Positions 1 through 10,042 are shown, counted from the first letter of the stretch. The stretch: DNA of 64,000 nt from Hyposmocoma kahamanoa (GCF_003589595.1 NW_020653726.1:13782268-13846267); one strand, 5' to 3'. Translations and numbers: made by a program. The notes: generated by a model from the sequence alone, not told the origin.

Positions 1-529
1 GTGTGCCCTGGCGATTATTCCATAAATATAAGAGATATCCAAAAGCTTTAAACTGATATCGAAAGTACGTTACCTAATGAGTAAATGGAGATTAATAACT
101 TTTTAAAAATAAAACTAGAAATATCCAAAATTTTAACGTTAAACACTCCCATTTAATATGACATTCGTAGGGAGGCTTTAGTTGACCTTCTTTAAGAGGT
201 AACAAACAGTAAGCTTACCTACAGATAGTAAAACTGCTATAAAGTAATAAAACTATCTTTCCATTGAATAAAAATATTATAGCATAGTCAATTATTTGGT
301 CAAGTGTGAGTTGTCCATATAAATGAATAAAATTGATCAATTTTTTTTAGTGCTGATAGTAGACAGTTTCATGAAAGGATCATTTCATTGCATGGGATGA
401 AAAAATCGGAACAGCAGAAGTTGGTCCAATATAAACAAATGTTTTTCATACAAAATTAATAAAATTGTTAATATTTCTCTTACATTTGTGGTATAACGGC
501 CTAGACACACTTGACGATTACACCCAGTG
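1..529. mobile_element. Family C long-TIR element, copy 1 (left end cut by window)
   Basis: Bases 1-290 match the left half of two other copies (16802-17194 and 59608-60128): the tract from GCGATTATTCC through CTTTAAACTGATATC to AACTAGAAATATCC. The right terminus is at 510-529 (TTGACGATTACACCCAGTG), followed by TA as in the other copies. Copies 2 and 3 end in inverted repeats starting CAGGG(T/G)GTAA or similar and are flanked by TA, which fits Tc1/mariner-type non-autonomous elements. No transposase is visible. Bases 365-470 carry a second repeat that also occurs at 36895-37005. Superfamily assignment is inference. Confidence 0.6.
365..470 (+). repeat. Dispersed repeat D, copy 1
   Basis: This tract shares GATTTCATTGCATGG-like, GGAACAGCA and AAGTTGGTC blocks, in the same order and spacing, with 36895-37005. 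It lies inside family C copy 1 but is absent from the other two C copies, so it looks like a separate insertion. I do not recognise the family. Confidence 0.5.
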
Positions 530-531
530 TA

Positions 532-1139
532 CATATAGATTGTAATATATAATAAATGGATAGTGTTTGTATATGTATTATATGTTAAAATCACAGACCA
601 CAGTGGTTAAAATCATGTTAAAATATATTTTTCAACACATTTGCTCGTAACGGGCTTCTTATTGTATCGCTTTTAGGCTCATAAACCTAGCTATTGAACA
701 CGCGTTTGTAATTATATTACAAAACGTGTGTGTAATAAGTATAGGCTTAACCGGATTAAGATGTATCTCACAACAAGGCCTATGTATTAAAACTATGCAT
801 TCTTAAATTATCCGGGTTATGTCTTTGAAATTAACTTGATCTATTAAAAAAACAGCTCTAACCTACATATTATAAGATTCAAATTACAATGACAGTAATC
901 CCAAACAAACAGGGTCACAGTTTTTTTTTTATTTCTGTTTAATACGGTTGTGTAGTCTTACCTTACAAATAAAGTTTTATTAATAAATTTATATTTCTTA
1001 TTTGATGTGATAAATATAGAAAAACATACACAATATACACCTATAAAACTTTAATTGAATAAAATTACTTATTTTGGATAATATTTTACACGAATGTGAG
1101 TGAAATAAGGACATATTTATATTATTTCGCATTGGCTGT
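532..1139. other. AT-rich, no gene seen
   Basis: Nothing assignable. Multiple stop codons in all frames and only short poly(T) runs (near 920). Confidence 0.5.
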
Positions 1140-1267
1140 TTAGGAATTTCACCTAAGTCTCATTATTGCCGAAGCACCTGCGCGCGCATATTATTATCCG
1201 CGCCGCGGCGCCAGGCGCAGAAAAAATAACTCTGCGCGCCAATTTCCATTGATACGTTCGAAACATT

Positions 1268-1273
1268 TATATA
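1268..1273 (+). promoter_or_regulatory. TATA box candidate
   Basis: TATATA lies 35 bases upstream of the ATG of the 47-codon ORF and just downstream of a GC-rich tract (1175-1240), the only such tract in an AT-rich neighbourhood. The spacing would give a very short 5' leader. No transcript evidence is available. Confidence 0.35.
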
Positions 1274-1307
1274 CGCTGTGTGTTAGATAATTACCTAGGT
1301 GTTTAAA

Positions 1308-1451
1308 ATGTCCTGCTCAAGCACGGAAGAAAACATTTTGATGGATTTAACACCGCACGAAATCCTCACAGAGGCACAAAACGCAAGTGACAGTTTATTA
1401 CCATCGAAATCCAGAGAAAAATACATGGCTGCATATGAAACTTTTAATTAA
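1308..1451 (+). CDS. 47-codon ORF, possible truncated N-terminus of a Crypton-like protein
   Basis: The frame opens at ATG 1308 (MSCSSTEENILMDL...) and closes with TAA at 1451. Its last 17 residues, about SKSREKYMAAYETFN, resemble from memory the start of the SAM-like/core-binding domain in Crypton-type tyrosine-recombinase proteins of arthropods, where a 'K-S-R-x-x-Y-x-x-x-Y' helix is typical. That match is recognition, not a search. The ORF stops exactly where the domain should continue. An AATAAA (1457-1462) follows 5 bases after the stop, so this may be an internally deleted element that kept its promoter, first coding segment and 3' end. Alternatively it is a chance small ORF. It could also be a first exon, but I see no donor site in the frame. 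Confidence 0.35.
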   Translation: MSCSSTEENILMDLTPHEILTEAQNASDSLLPSKSREKYMAAYETFN

Positions 1452-1456
1452 TACCA

Positions 1457-1462
1457 AATAAA
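1457..1462 (+). promoter_or_regulatory. Poly(A) signal candidate
   Basis: AATAAA immediately after the stop codon of the 47-codon ORF. With the TATA box upstream it frames a minimal transcription unit. Confidence 0.35.
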
Positions 1463-1530
1463 GCTATTTTTCATTTCCATTTTACTCAAGTTTGTTTCAT
1501 TTTCCTCGCAAATGTGTTGAAAAACGTCGT

Positions 1531-1645
1531 ATGAAACACGTGTGCTTTGATCATTACACTCTCGGCTTTCTTATCGCGCTCGCCTGCGGCTCGCGCGAGT
1601 AATAACGCCTCGTGTGTAATGACCAACTTAGCACACTTGTATCAT
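1531..1645. repeat. 115-bp imperfect palindrome
   Basis: The left arm (ATGAAACACGTGTGC..ATTACAC) pairs with the right arm (GTGTAATGACC..GCACACTTGTATCAT). The centre, TTATCGCGCTCGCC/CTCGCGCGAGTAATAA, is itself palindromic and GC-rich. It lies 80 bp downstream of the small ORF, so it may be the terminal structure of that element or an independent foldback MITE. Confidence 0.7.
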
Positions 1646-1899
1646 AATGTACTATTATGTATGTTTTTATTACGTGTAAATTATGTGTCATAATTACTTT
1701 TTTAAACTTTGATTGCTTTTAATTGTTATATTTATAATATTCTGAAGCAAGTTGTCCGGATGACTGGAAGAGATTGCCTAAGGGCATTAAGTCCGCCATT
1801 TGTGCTATTTTATGTGCAATAGAGTTTAAATAAATATTTATGGACTTACCAAACAATAAATGTGTTACTCGGTAAATCTCACAAAATCCTAAATCTAGT

Positions 1900-2122
1900 T
1901 AATAGCAGTGGCGCTCCTTGTGAAAGAGTTCGTTCAGGGATGTACCACCTTGCCGATTTCTGCCGCCAAGCAGTAATGTCAGCATTACTGTTCCGGTTTG
2001 AAGAGCAACTGTGCTGGTGAAACTACATGCACATGGGATTAGCAACTTATGTCGCAGGATGACGGGCGCGGAGGCAGTGCTCTTCAGATCTTTGCGATTG
2101 AAAGCTCTAGAGATCTACTGCC
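1900..2122 (+). repeat. Family A copy 1, 3'-truncated
   Basis: Begins TAATAGCAGTGGCGCTCC and keeps the hairpin AGTAATGTCAGCATTACT. The match stops in the CGATT(T)AAAGCTCT block, so the poly(A)-side 80 bases are missing. Confidence 0.85.
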
Positions 2123-2234
2123 GTACGTCGTCCGACATCAACTTTTAACTTTTTCTTTTTAGCCGAATTATTTTTTCCGTTTCAATCGTTTTTAAAGCAT
2201 ATTCACCTCGAAACCAAAACAACCACGCCACTTA

Positions 2235-2425
2235 GGCTCAATTTATATTGCGGCGGAACGGAATGGAAGCGAATTTTTGCACATGCTTGAGAGTGCTCGT
2301 GCATTCCGCGGAAGATTTTGGCTCGTATCTAGTTTGTACATTACACAATTGATCATAAAGTTCATTATGCTAATATCGTTACAAAAATTCGCATCTATTC
2401 CGTTTCGCCGTAATGTAAATGAGCC
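2235..2425. mobile_element. PIF/Harbinger-like MITE, TTA target duplication
   Basis: A 191-bp element with TIRs of about 48 bp. The left end is GGCTCAATTTATATTGCGGC; the right end read in reverse complement is GGCTCATTTACATTACGGC, continuing through CGGAATRGAWGCGAATTTTTG on both sides. TTA flanks both ends (2232-2234, 2426-2428). A 3-bp TWA duplication and a GG-initial TIR are the PIF/Harbinger signature. There is no coding capacity. It shares its terminal motif with 31969-32233. Confidence 0.8.
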
Positions 2426-2728
2426 TTAAGTGTGAAACACACAGAGAGCGAGTTCGGGTCGGGATCGCGACGGGTCTAATTCAGTGTATTTATAAGGATG
2501 ACAACTCACTGAGCGCGGGCGCGTGTGCCCATCCCGTCCCGTTGTTTAGCGATTTCTACATTATATAAATAACAACGTTAGTCAATAACATAGCAAATAC
2601 TGAGAAGTCGATAAAAATATTACGGTTTTCACCAACTTAAAATTGTGCTTGAAAAACCAAGACTCATGCTTGTGCTTCAGTTTAACACTATTTTCATTTA
2701 ATCCATGCCATTTCAAACTTTGCCACAC
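2426..2728. other. No gene; short GC-rich tract
   Basis: 2440-2540 is GC-rich, with GTCGGGATCGCGACGGG and an opposing CCCATCCCGTCCCG. This may be part of another decayed inverted-repeat element. I cannot define its ends. Confidence 0.3.
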
Positions 2729-2988
2729 TTTTTTATGACATCAAATGACGGAATTAACAAGTCATGCGCCTGGTGGTATGCGACACGCCTGTCCATAGCA
2801 GTTGCAGTGCCACTCAAAGCTTTAAATCGCAAAGATCTGAGGAGCACTGCCGCTGCGCCCGTCACCATGAGACGTAACTTGACAAGTCCATGAGCCTGTA
2901 ATGTCACCAGCACCCTTACCCTCCAAAACCGGTAGGCAGCATCACTTCTCTGGACGAACTCTTTCACAGGGAACTATACTGCTACTAA
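2729..2988 (-). repeat. Family A copy 2
   Basis: Nearly full-span reverse copy. The tail side is TTTTATGACATCAAATGACGG and the far end is CTACTGCTACTA-like. The inner AGTAATG hairpin has been lost to a small deletion around 2935-2945. Confidence 0.85.
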
Positions 2989-3484
2989 ACTTTCACAACG
3001 ACAAACCCAAGGTCATTTATTTTGGCACAATTATGTTTATTATATGCTTTTATATGTTTATTATGTTCATTGCATGTTGTGTTTACCTCTAAGTGTTTGT
3101 GGCAATTACATCGCTTGTAAAGGTATGATAAGGTATAATAAGTAATATTGTACCCAGATGTTGGTAAACCTAATAAATAAATATAAATAAAATATGTTTG
3201 TCTACGTAAGTCAATGTTGTCTACAATTTATTTGTACCCGTTAATCCGTTTTGGCAAAGGAACAGAATTTACTGACAACCAAACCGCATACGTAACCAGA
3301 ATAAATTTGCATAAATGTTGCCACAATATTTTTCTACAATATCCTTTGTGTACTTCGGCAAACCCAGTTGTAATAACATGTAGTTTCGTGGCTCAACTTT
3401 TTACGACAAACAGTATTCGAGATAATCCACCAACAAACTATAAAGACGTCTTTACGTTCAGTTCTACATTTACGAAACAAAGTA

Positions 3485-3660
3485 AAACTTTTTTTTTTTT
3501 AGATATAAGGAATTTATTTCTAATACAAAGAGTCTTTATAGGAAATGAAACTATTTTTCCGGATTTAAATCGCGTATATTTGTTTTTTCAAACAAACCGA
3601 CGTTTCGGGCCCTTTACAGGTCCCATGGTCACGGTTGACTATGTGTAACAATCGCGAAAA
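3485..3660 (+). repeat. Dispersed repeat G (GACGTTTCGGGC type), copy 1
   Basis: Contains GAAACTATTTTTCCGGATTT, AAACAAACCGACGTTTCGGG and CAGGTCCCATGGTCACGG. The same blocks recur at 56615-56690, 56865-56930 and, reversed, 57185-57260. Related pieces occur near 20.7 and 24.6 kb. Short 'GACGTTTCGGGC' 3' ends are common in Penelope-like and some LINE elements, but I see no GIY-YIG or RT here. The 144-aa frame across 3214-3648 is an accident of this repeat. Confidence 0.5.
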
Positions 3661-3694
3661 CCTAAGAACTCGAAAGAGTCTTTATCTTAATTAA

Positions 3695-3775
3695 ATTTTT
3701 ATTGAATTGATATTCAATTATTTTTTGTGAAATTACTCCACTAGTTTGTTATAATTATTAATACAAAGATCGAAC
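3695..3775 (-). repeat. SINE E tail fragment
   Basis: In reverse complement it reads TCGATCTTTGTATTAAT, ATAACAAACTAGTGGAGTA and TTTCAC. This is the same body as in the tRNA-headed copies at 18189-18295 and 20115-20225. The head is missing. Confidence 0.5.
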
Positions 3776-3930
3776 AAGTCTTTATCTTTTTAATTTAAGA
3801 ATAAAGGGAGATTAAAAACAAATTACGCTTGTCTACACTTGCACACACATATTGCTAAACTATCAGATATTCGAAAATAATAAACAAATTAAAGAACTGT
3901 TACAATCTATATGACTTAGTACTTCAAGTA

Positions 3931-4155
3931 CTTTTTCTTCTTCGTCTTCAAGTGCCTCTCCATTATTGAAGGTCGGCAGTCAGTTTTGTATATCTTTCTT
4001 TGTTCAGAGCTAGCCTGAACCTTCCGCTTCCCAGCTACTTTGCCCATCATTATAGTGTGCAATAGATGATAAGTGTCATGTCACAGTACATGACCCGAAT
4101 AGGCAACCTTCCGCTGCTTGACAGTGCGTATCAACTCTTTGACAACCTGAAGTAC
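3931..4155 (-). pseudogene. RTE-type LINE reverse transcriptase C-terminus, decayed
   Basis: The minus strand reads LIRTVKQRKVAYSGHVL then, after a stop, a YHLLHTIMMGKVAGKRK stretch. This matches the 'IKxRKxAYLGHVLR...IMMGKVEGKR' tail seen at the end of RTE-clade polymerases. The usual GVGRRRKSWLRN block is missing (an in-element deletion), and a GAA-rich tail follows (TTCTTCTTCG on the plus strand at 3940). Early stop codons and the deletion show it is dead. LINE identity is fairly sure; the clade is inferred. Confidence 0.55.
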
Positions 4156-4339
4156 GTAAGGTATAAAATTATATCAAAATCCAATCAATAAAAAATATAT
4201 CGAAAGTCGTAGACCAAGATCAAGTTAAGCTACTAGTAATGTATCTACATTAGTAGTGGCTTATCATACATTATATCGCTTCAATCATAGGTACGGCATT
4301 GCGTTCTGGGGTAATGCCAAACGCAGTCCAGATGTATAG

Positions 4340-4491
4340 ATTTTTTTATGATACCAAGTATCAGCGATGAACAAGTCGTGCTCCTGCGGTAAGCGACACG
4401 CCTGTCCATAGCAATTGCAGTGCCACTCGGAGCCTTAAGTCGCAAAGATCTAAAGGGCACTGCCACTGCGCTCGTCACCCTGAGACATAAA
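4340..4491 (-). repeat. Family A copy 3, 5'-truncated
   Basis: Tail side TTTTTTTATGATACCAAGT through CACCCTGAGACATAA. Only the poly(A)-proximal half remains. Confidence 0.85.
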
Positions 4492-4499
4492 TTTTTACT

Positions 4500-4740
4500 G
4501 ACTTAAAAAAAGGAGGTTTTTAATTCGACTGTACACTTTTGTGTCATCGATTTCAATGATTATTTTTTTGTTGGAAAGGGGATATTTCAATAGTGGTCTC
4601 ATTCAAATTAGAAAAAATATTCCACTCCTAAGGGTGACAAATTAGGGGATGAATCCGATTTATTGCATTGCAACCGCTTTCCTCTAACCCTAACCGATTT
4701 CAATAAAACTTGTCAAACAGATGTAATTTCACGTACTTTT
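4500..4740 (+). repeat. Dispersed repeat F (LINE 3'-UTR type), copy 1
   Basis: Has GGAGGTTTTTAATTCG, GATTTCAATGATT, TTTTTGTTGGAAAGGGGATA and GTGGTCTCATTCAAATT. The same motif order appears at 22440-22710 (minus) and in part at 43833-43935. The composition matches insect LINE 3' UTRs with 'ACTTCGAAAAAGGAGGAGG'. It abuts A copy 3. Confidence 0.5.
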
Positions 4741-4784
4741 GAGGTCGTGTTTTTATAAAAAAAAGCTATAATAAAAATACAATT

Positions 4785-5075
4785 TGTAATACCAAGTAAG
4801 GGGATGAACAAGTACTAAGCAACACGCCTATCTATAGCAATTGCAGTGTCACACAGAGCTTTAAATCGCGAAGATCTTAGAGAGACTGCCACTGCGCCTA
4901 TCACCCTGAAACATGAGTCGGCAAGTCCAATGTGCCCGTAATTTTACCAGCACCCTTAACCTTCACTACCGATACGCTGTATTGCGAGCATTACTGCTTG
5001 GCGACAGAAATACAGATAGGGTGGCAGTACTTCCCTAGACCAACTCTTTCACAAAGAGCTCTAATGCTACTAAAG
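4785..5075 (-). repeat. Family A copy 4, full span
   Basis: From AATACCAAGTAAGGGGATG to CTAATGCTACTAAAG, with many substitutions. The hairpin arm is changed to GTATTGCGAGCATTACTG. Confidence 0.85.
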
Positions 5076-5935
5076 TTCTTTTAATTCCTTCAATGAACCA
5101 TATTAGCAAAGTGTGTGTTGAGGGCTGTACTCGTGAAATTCTTCATAATTAAATATAAAATTCCATACCGAACTTTATTGTCACTGTACAATGCACTGAC
5201 CAATTCCATAATACAGTACGGTCTTAGTAGTGAGGACCCGCAAGTCTCACTTGTGTGATATACATGAACTCTAATTAAGAATTCTTAAAACCATTGTACC
5301 TGGGAAATTTAAGAAGGAATTTTGAAATAACTAGCAGTGGTTTAAGTTTTGCAAAACACCACCTGTTAACGAAAGAAAAAAGTACATGTTACTTATAGAA
5401 AATTTCTTTAACAATTAGTTACAAGTGCCTAACAAGCGTAATAATCAATGGAGAACTGCAGCAAATCCAAAACTAACTATTCCGAGGATTTATAATAAGT
5501 ACGGGGAACATCAAAACAAATACATAATTCCTCGAATTATTAATGGTCTTCCATAAAGCACTAAAAGACGAGCTTAACCCATAAAGGATAAAATAAAACA
5601 ATACCTCCTTAACCAAATATGATATTCAAATAAACTTCAAATGTAATTGTAATTTTATTATTATACTTACATTACTATAAAGACTAACGTTTGAGAATAA
5701 GTATCCTAATCCTAACGTATTTTACACTAACAAACTTATAAAGAGACTAATTTGCTATTTTGAAAATTAAGCATACCGTATAACATTTACGACGGAAATA
5801 ATGGTTCATCACACTTCCACAACAAATGAAATTATTAATTCGCAAGCATGAGCTTGCGACGAACGCGACCGGTCCAGTCAGGTCGGTGGGAGCGGAATAT
5901 CTTCTTACCTCCCCTATTTTTGTGTTTATTATTGG
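5076..5935. other. AT-rich, no gene seen
   Basis: Nothing assignable in either strand. Confidence 0.5.
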
Positions 5936-5964
5936 TATATATATATATATATATATATATATTT
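5936..5964. repeat. (TA)n microsatellite
   Basis: About 14 uninterrupted TA units. Confidence 0.95.
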
Positions 5965-6472
5965 GAAACAGTTATACTCTTCAGCGGAGTGGAGCATCCA
6001 CGAAGTAAACCCTTGCTACCGGGAATTTCCAGATAAATTGAGTGTCGTATTAACTAAACTAATGGATAATTCACGTATTTAAGTAAAATTGTTGCTCGAC
6101 ACATGAGCTTCCGTGGCGGTGACTCAACGAAAACTGCGCCCAAAAGCCCAGTCATTCAGGACCGGTGCGGACTCTGGCGGTGGCAGCGAGCTGCTACCCT
6201 AGATGGCTTCATTCTTATTAAAGTCATATATAAGGCCACCACATCAAACCACATCACTTTCGAAAGTCTCATCCACACTAACCACTGATGGTAGTATTTA
6301 TCACTGTTTTCCATCTGGGAGTAGGGATGCACGTTTTTTGCTTTGAATTGATTTTTTAGATCGTAATGGATCATATGCCTCTGAATCGATCGCATAAAAT
6401 CGAAATCAATTTCGATTAAAAAAAATAATTTTGGTAGCCTTTTTGGCGTCAGTCGGCTACGGCTTTCATTTA

Positions 6473-6795
6473 GGGCGCGTTCAAATTAGCCGCTATAGCC
6501 TGTCACTTTTCATACAATTTCTAGAAGCAATGCAACCGCGCGGCGGCCGCACGGCATTCGCGCTGCCGCCACGTTGCCGCGCGGTTGCAATCACGGTTAG
6601 TGAGGTGTACATATTAAATTTTCAAATCAACCACGATGGATGAAAATTGAATTGAAGCCTTTATAGAGAATGTAAAATAACACCTTACAATATTGGGATA
6701 GCAGTTCCGCCAGTTATTCCAATTGATTGAATAAAAAAAGGCATGGTCGCACTTCAGTAGCGCGAACGTCAACAGCGGCTAATTTGAACGCGCCC
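6473..6795. mobile_element. PIF/Harbinger-like MITE (GGGCGCG ends) inside the hAT element
   Basis: A perfect 22-bp TIR: GGGCGCGTTCAAATTAGCCG(CT) at the left and its reverse complement at the right. Flanked by TTA (6470-6472) and CTA (6796-6798). Besides the TIRs it holds a GC-rich block (6536-6592) and the coding relic at 6636-6726. Confidence 0.8.
6636..6726 (+). pseudogene. Possible MADF-domain N-terminus relic
   Basis: Inside the Harbinger-like MITE. From ATG 6636 the frame reads MDEN-stop-IEAFIENVK-stop. A shifted frame at 6688 then gives QYWDSSSASYSN. Together these resemble the start of MADF (Myb/SANT-like) domains, where 'LI..V...P.LYD.S...Y.N' is the pattern. PIF/Harbinger elements carry such a second protein beside the transposase, so the location fits. 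Two stops and a frameshift make it non-functional. The similarity is by eye and short. Confidence 0.35.
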
Positions 6796-7132
6796 CTAGA
6801 GTTATACTAACCAGCGAGAAAAGACGTCAGATGGCACAGAAGTAGGGACAGTTGCCAAATATTGTAGACTTATTGTTACTTAGATGTTGCCAAACTGCTT
6901 TTCTTGCAGGCCAATAAAAAATAGCGATTCAGAAAGAGACTGTTTTATTTAAATTATGAATACGATCTAGAAGATTCCATTCGCCTTAATGTTAAATCGG
7001 TTTACTTAAAAATCGTATTCAAATGAATCAATACAAAAAATCGCTAGATCTTTGTAAGTCAATGGCTAGATCGTATACATTTGAATGGATCTTCATCAAA
7101 ATCGAACCGTAATGTGCATCCCTAGCTGGGAG

Positions 7133-8719
7133 TAACCTTGGCTCGAGATTAGAGGTGGGCGTCGGGCGTTTAAACGAAAAGCACCTACAAAAGTTTGCTT
7201 TTTTAAAATAAGCACATAAGCTTTTCAATTTAAGCGTTAACTATGGTCAATTCGATACTCAACAACTTGATTTTTTGTGTTTGCAATGTGCTTATGTTTC
7301 AAGTCCCGCCATCTATATTTCCTAAATAAGTTAATTCGGCAATGTGAATAATAATTTTATAAATAAAAATGAAACTCGTGTTTTACAAATAAAGTTCCTT
7401 ATCTTAAAACCTTTATTAGCGCACTCTAGCTTTTCGCTATCAACACAACGTTGTAAGTTTTTTTTAACATAAAAGTCTATGCACCTAAACGTTTTTCTAA
7501 ACGATTTTCTAAAAGCGTTTAAAAAAGCACGCTTTTTTAAAAAGGACGTTTTAACTTTTAAAAAAATAAGCATTTTTTCCTATTTCTATCCGTGATCCCT
7601 ATTAAACATGTCGAACAAAAATTCAACTTAAATACATGAGTTACCCATTAGTTTAGTTAATGTGTATGAGTTTCATAGTAGTTTTCTATTTCAATCAATC
7701 AATCAACATCACTCTATTTATACGTCCCAGTGCTAAGCACGGGTATCCTCTCAGGCGAAGATTTAAACCATAGTCCGCACACTGGCCCAATGCGGGTTGG
7801 GGACTTCAAACGTTTTCAGAGGCTTGTGAACCTTCTTCAACATGCCGGTTTCATCACGCTGTTTTCCTTCATCGAAGCTTATGGTAAATTTCAAATTAAC
7901 TTTCGTTCATTCTCACAGTATTCAATTTAAAATCGATTTATTCATGTTTGCACTATAACTACCCTGTCGTCGCCTTACTTTCTCAAACTCGTATCTTAAA
8001 ATACAAAGTATCTGAAATGCAGAAAATGTATTGTACACACAAATTTTGCGAGCTGATTTTACATCACATTTCCTTCATATTCATACACTGGTTTTTACCT
8101 ATTCTTAAAGTATTGCATCCAAATTAAAACCCTTGATAAGAAATTTAAATTAAATAGAAAGTTTTGCCCTCACCTGAATAATCACTCTTTATAAGATACG
8201 TGGTTGAGAAAGTAAGGCATCGCTATATTATACACTAATGTAGTTCTTGATTCAAATTATCAAGCCGATGTACAAAATCATCTATAGACTACTTGATCAA
8301 TTTACTACGAGTTACTTAGCTCAAAGTTACACCTCTTGAGCCTTCCAAGATCCCCTTTCCTTTTAATCCTGTCGAAAATTAAACCGTTAATATCCACTAC
8401 GGCGGAGTCCTTTAGCAAAAACGTGCACGTATTTTATTTATCTTGTCATTCCATTAATTAGTGACTCTGTTTACTGTTTCAATACGACAAGCCCTAAAAT
8501 ACGCCTCACACGAACGAACTTTTATCACTTTAATTAATTTATCTCTATACAAACCGTCGTCCTTAACGAAACCTGTCTACACCCTCGAACTTGTTTACTA
8601 CAATGTACACGTTTCAATGTTATCCTAAATAAACTGCGAATAAGGAAAAATCTCAATAACAAGATTCGGTTTATTTCTGCCTCCTTTGTCGTCATCTACA
8701 TTAATTAGAAGTGTTAAAA
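7133..8719. other. No gene seen
   Basis: 7149-7580 is rich in AAAAGC/GCTTTTT motifs on both strands but I find no defined TIR. The rest is AT-rich without recognisable features. Confidence 0.4.
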
Positions 8720-9360
8720 TCAAAGTCAAATAATCTTTATTTCATGGGTAAGCAAATTACACTCAAAATCGTCATACTGATTAGACTCTACTGCTCATTC
8801 GGAAGGGAGATTCCCCTGAGAAGAATGAGCAAGAAACTTTAGGGGTTGCTCTTTGTAAATATACATTTGAATACATTTCTCATTACACTATTTAATTTAA
8901 ACATCTTAGATCGAGACTAACTGCAAGAGTTAAACGGGTCACTACCACGGATTTTTGTCATCCAAATACGCAGAAGTTGTTTAATAATCTTTATAGTTTT
9001 AAACCTCGTAAATGGCAAATTTTGAATATCAATCTTAAATGAATTGAGACTATATGATGAAAGACTGCAAAGTACAGCTTGTTTATTTTTATTCCTCGTA
9101 TTAATGTTGTATCTGTCACTATTTTTCATAAAAAACTAATATTTTTCTTAACATAAATAACATTTTCGTACATGTACCTACTGTAACGTTAATGTAAGAA
9201 TGTGATCAATGATCTTTAAACTTATCTCCCAAAGACACTCTGGGGCCCAGAGTGTAAATTGCCCTAACCGCACCATTCTGCAGGACAAAGATTCTATTAT
9301 CTATGTTTGATAAACTGTGAAAGTAACTGAAGTAAACCAATCTAGCTATTTCAATACGAG
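8720..9360 (-). mobile_element. LINE family H, 5'-truncated copy
   Basis: Read on the minus strand, 9360-9208 has the CTTTGTCCTGCAGAA..GGGCAATTTACACT coding block shared with 45784-45860. 9129-8917 encodes a Jockey/CR1-type RT tail (YNINTRNKNKQAV... KTIKIIKQLLR...GSDPF). 8900-8720 is a 3' UTR ending AATAAAGATTATTTGACTTT. A relative lies on the plus strand at 19225-19503. Frameshifts and stops interrupt the coding part. Confidence 0.65.
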
Positions 9361-9438
9361 TACGAAAACTTTCGTATTTTTTTTAATCGTATGTGTATGC
9401 GATTAAAAAATGGTTAATAAAATGTTTATTAACCATTT
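9361..9438. repeat. Three consecutive short stem-loops
   Basis: TACGAAA/TTTCGTA (9361-9376), then TTTTTTAATCG/CGATTAAAAAA (9379-9410), then AAATGGTTAATAAA/TTTATTAACCATTT (9408-9438). They lie back to back just beyond the 5' truncation point of the LINE. Confidence 0.7.
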
Positions 9439-9521
9439 ACTGCTTTACCACAAAAAACACTAACTTACGGTATTTACGTTACTGCTTACTTGCTTTATAA
9501 TAGAAAATTAAAAGAATTAAT

Positions 9522-9683
9522 TAACACATGAGACTTGTCAATTTATGTCTCAAGGTGACAGGCGCAATGGCAGTGCACATCAGATCGATTCAGATTTAAG
9601 CTCTGAGCGGCACTGGAACTGCTATGGATAGGCGTGTCGCTTACCACAAATTGTTCGTCCCGTCACGTGGTATTATAAAACAA
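9522..9683 (+). repeat. Family A copy 5, 5'-truncated
   Basis: Starts at CACATGAGACTTGTCAA and runs to CGTCACGTGGTATTATAAAA, the poly(A)-side half. Confidence 0.85.
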
Positions 9684-10042
9684 ATTTATTTCCACTGTTC
9701 GATTATACAAATAACACAATTATAGTTTACATATAATTAAATGTATTTATCGGTAAACTACCACAGACATTTCTATATGACTGGAACATAAACTGTCTAC
9801 CGTAGCCAAAGATTTACCTGCGTAGCAATAGAAAAATTGCAAAAACCCAAGCCTCTATAAATTTTATTGCGGTCAACAAAACCGGCAATTGTACAAAGGG
9901 GTACTGACTACGATCATTTTCGCTATATATAAGCGTAATTTGGAAATTAAAAATAATTTTAAAATAGTTTTGGTAACTATTTTCAGTTGAAGATAGTAAT
10001 TTTTAAATCCACTAAAATTCAAGTTAATATTAGGGGTTAAAG

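Larger units (their letters stand above)
6322..7124. mobile_element. hAT-like element with nested Harbinger-like MITE
   Basis: Ends in the inverted repeat TAGGGATGCAC / GTGCATCCCTA. Flanks are TCTGGGAG (6314-6321) and GCTGGGAG (7125-7132), an 8-bp target duplication with one mismatch. A TAGGGATGCAC-type terminus plus 8-bp TSD is diagnostic of hAT. Removing the 323-bp MITE at 6473-6795 and its 3-bp duplication leaves about 477 bp, too short for a transposase. Internal sequence is ATCG-rich (ATCGATCGCATAAAATCG), with no ORF. Confidence 0.75.

Noticed and set aside
3214..3648. 144-aa plus-strand ORF
   Set aside because: Runs through repeat G; low-complexity residues, no conserved motif, and other G copies are not open.
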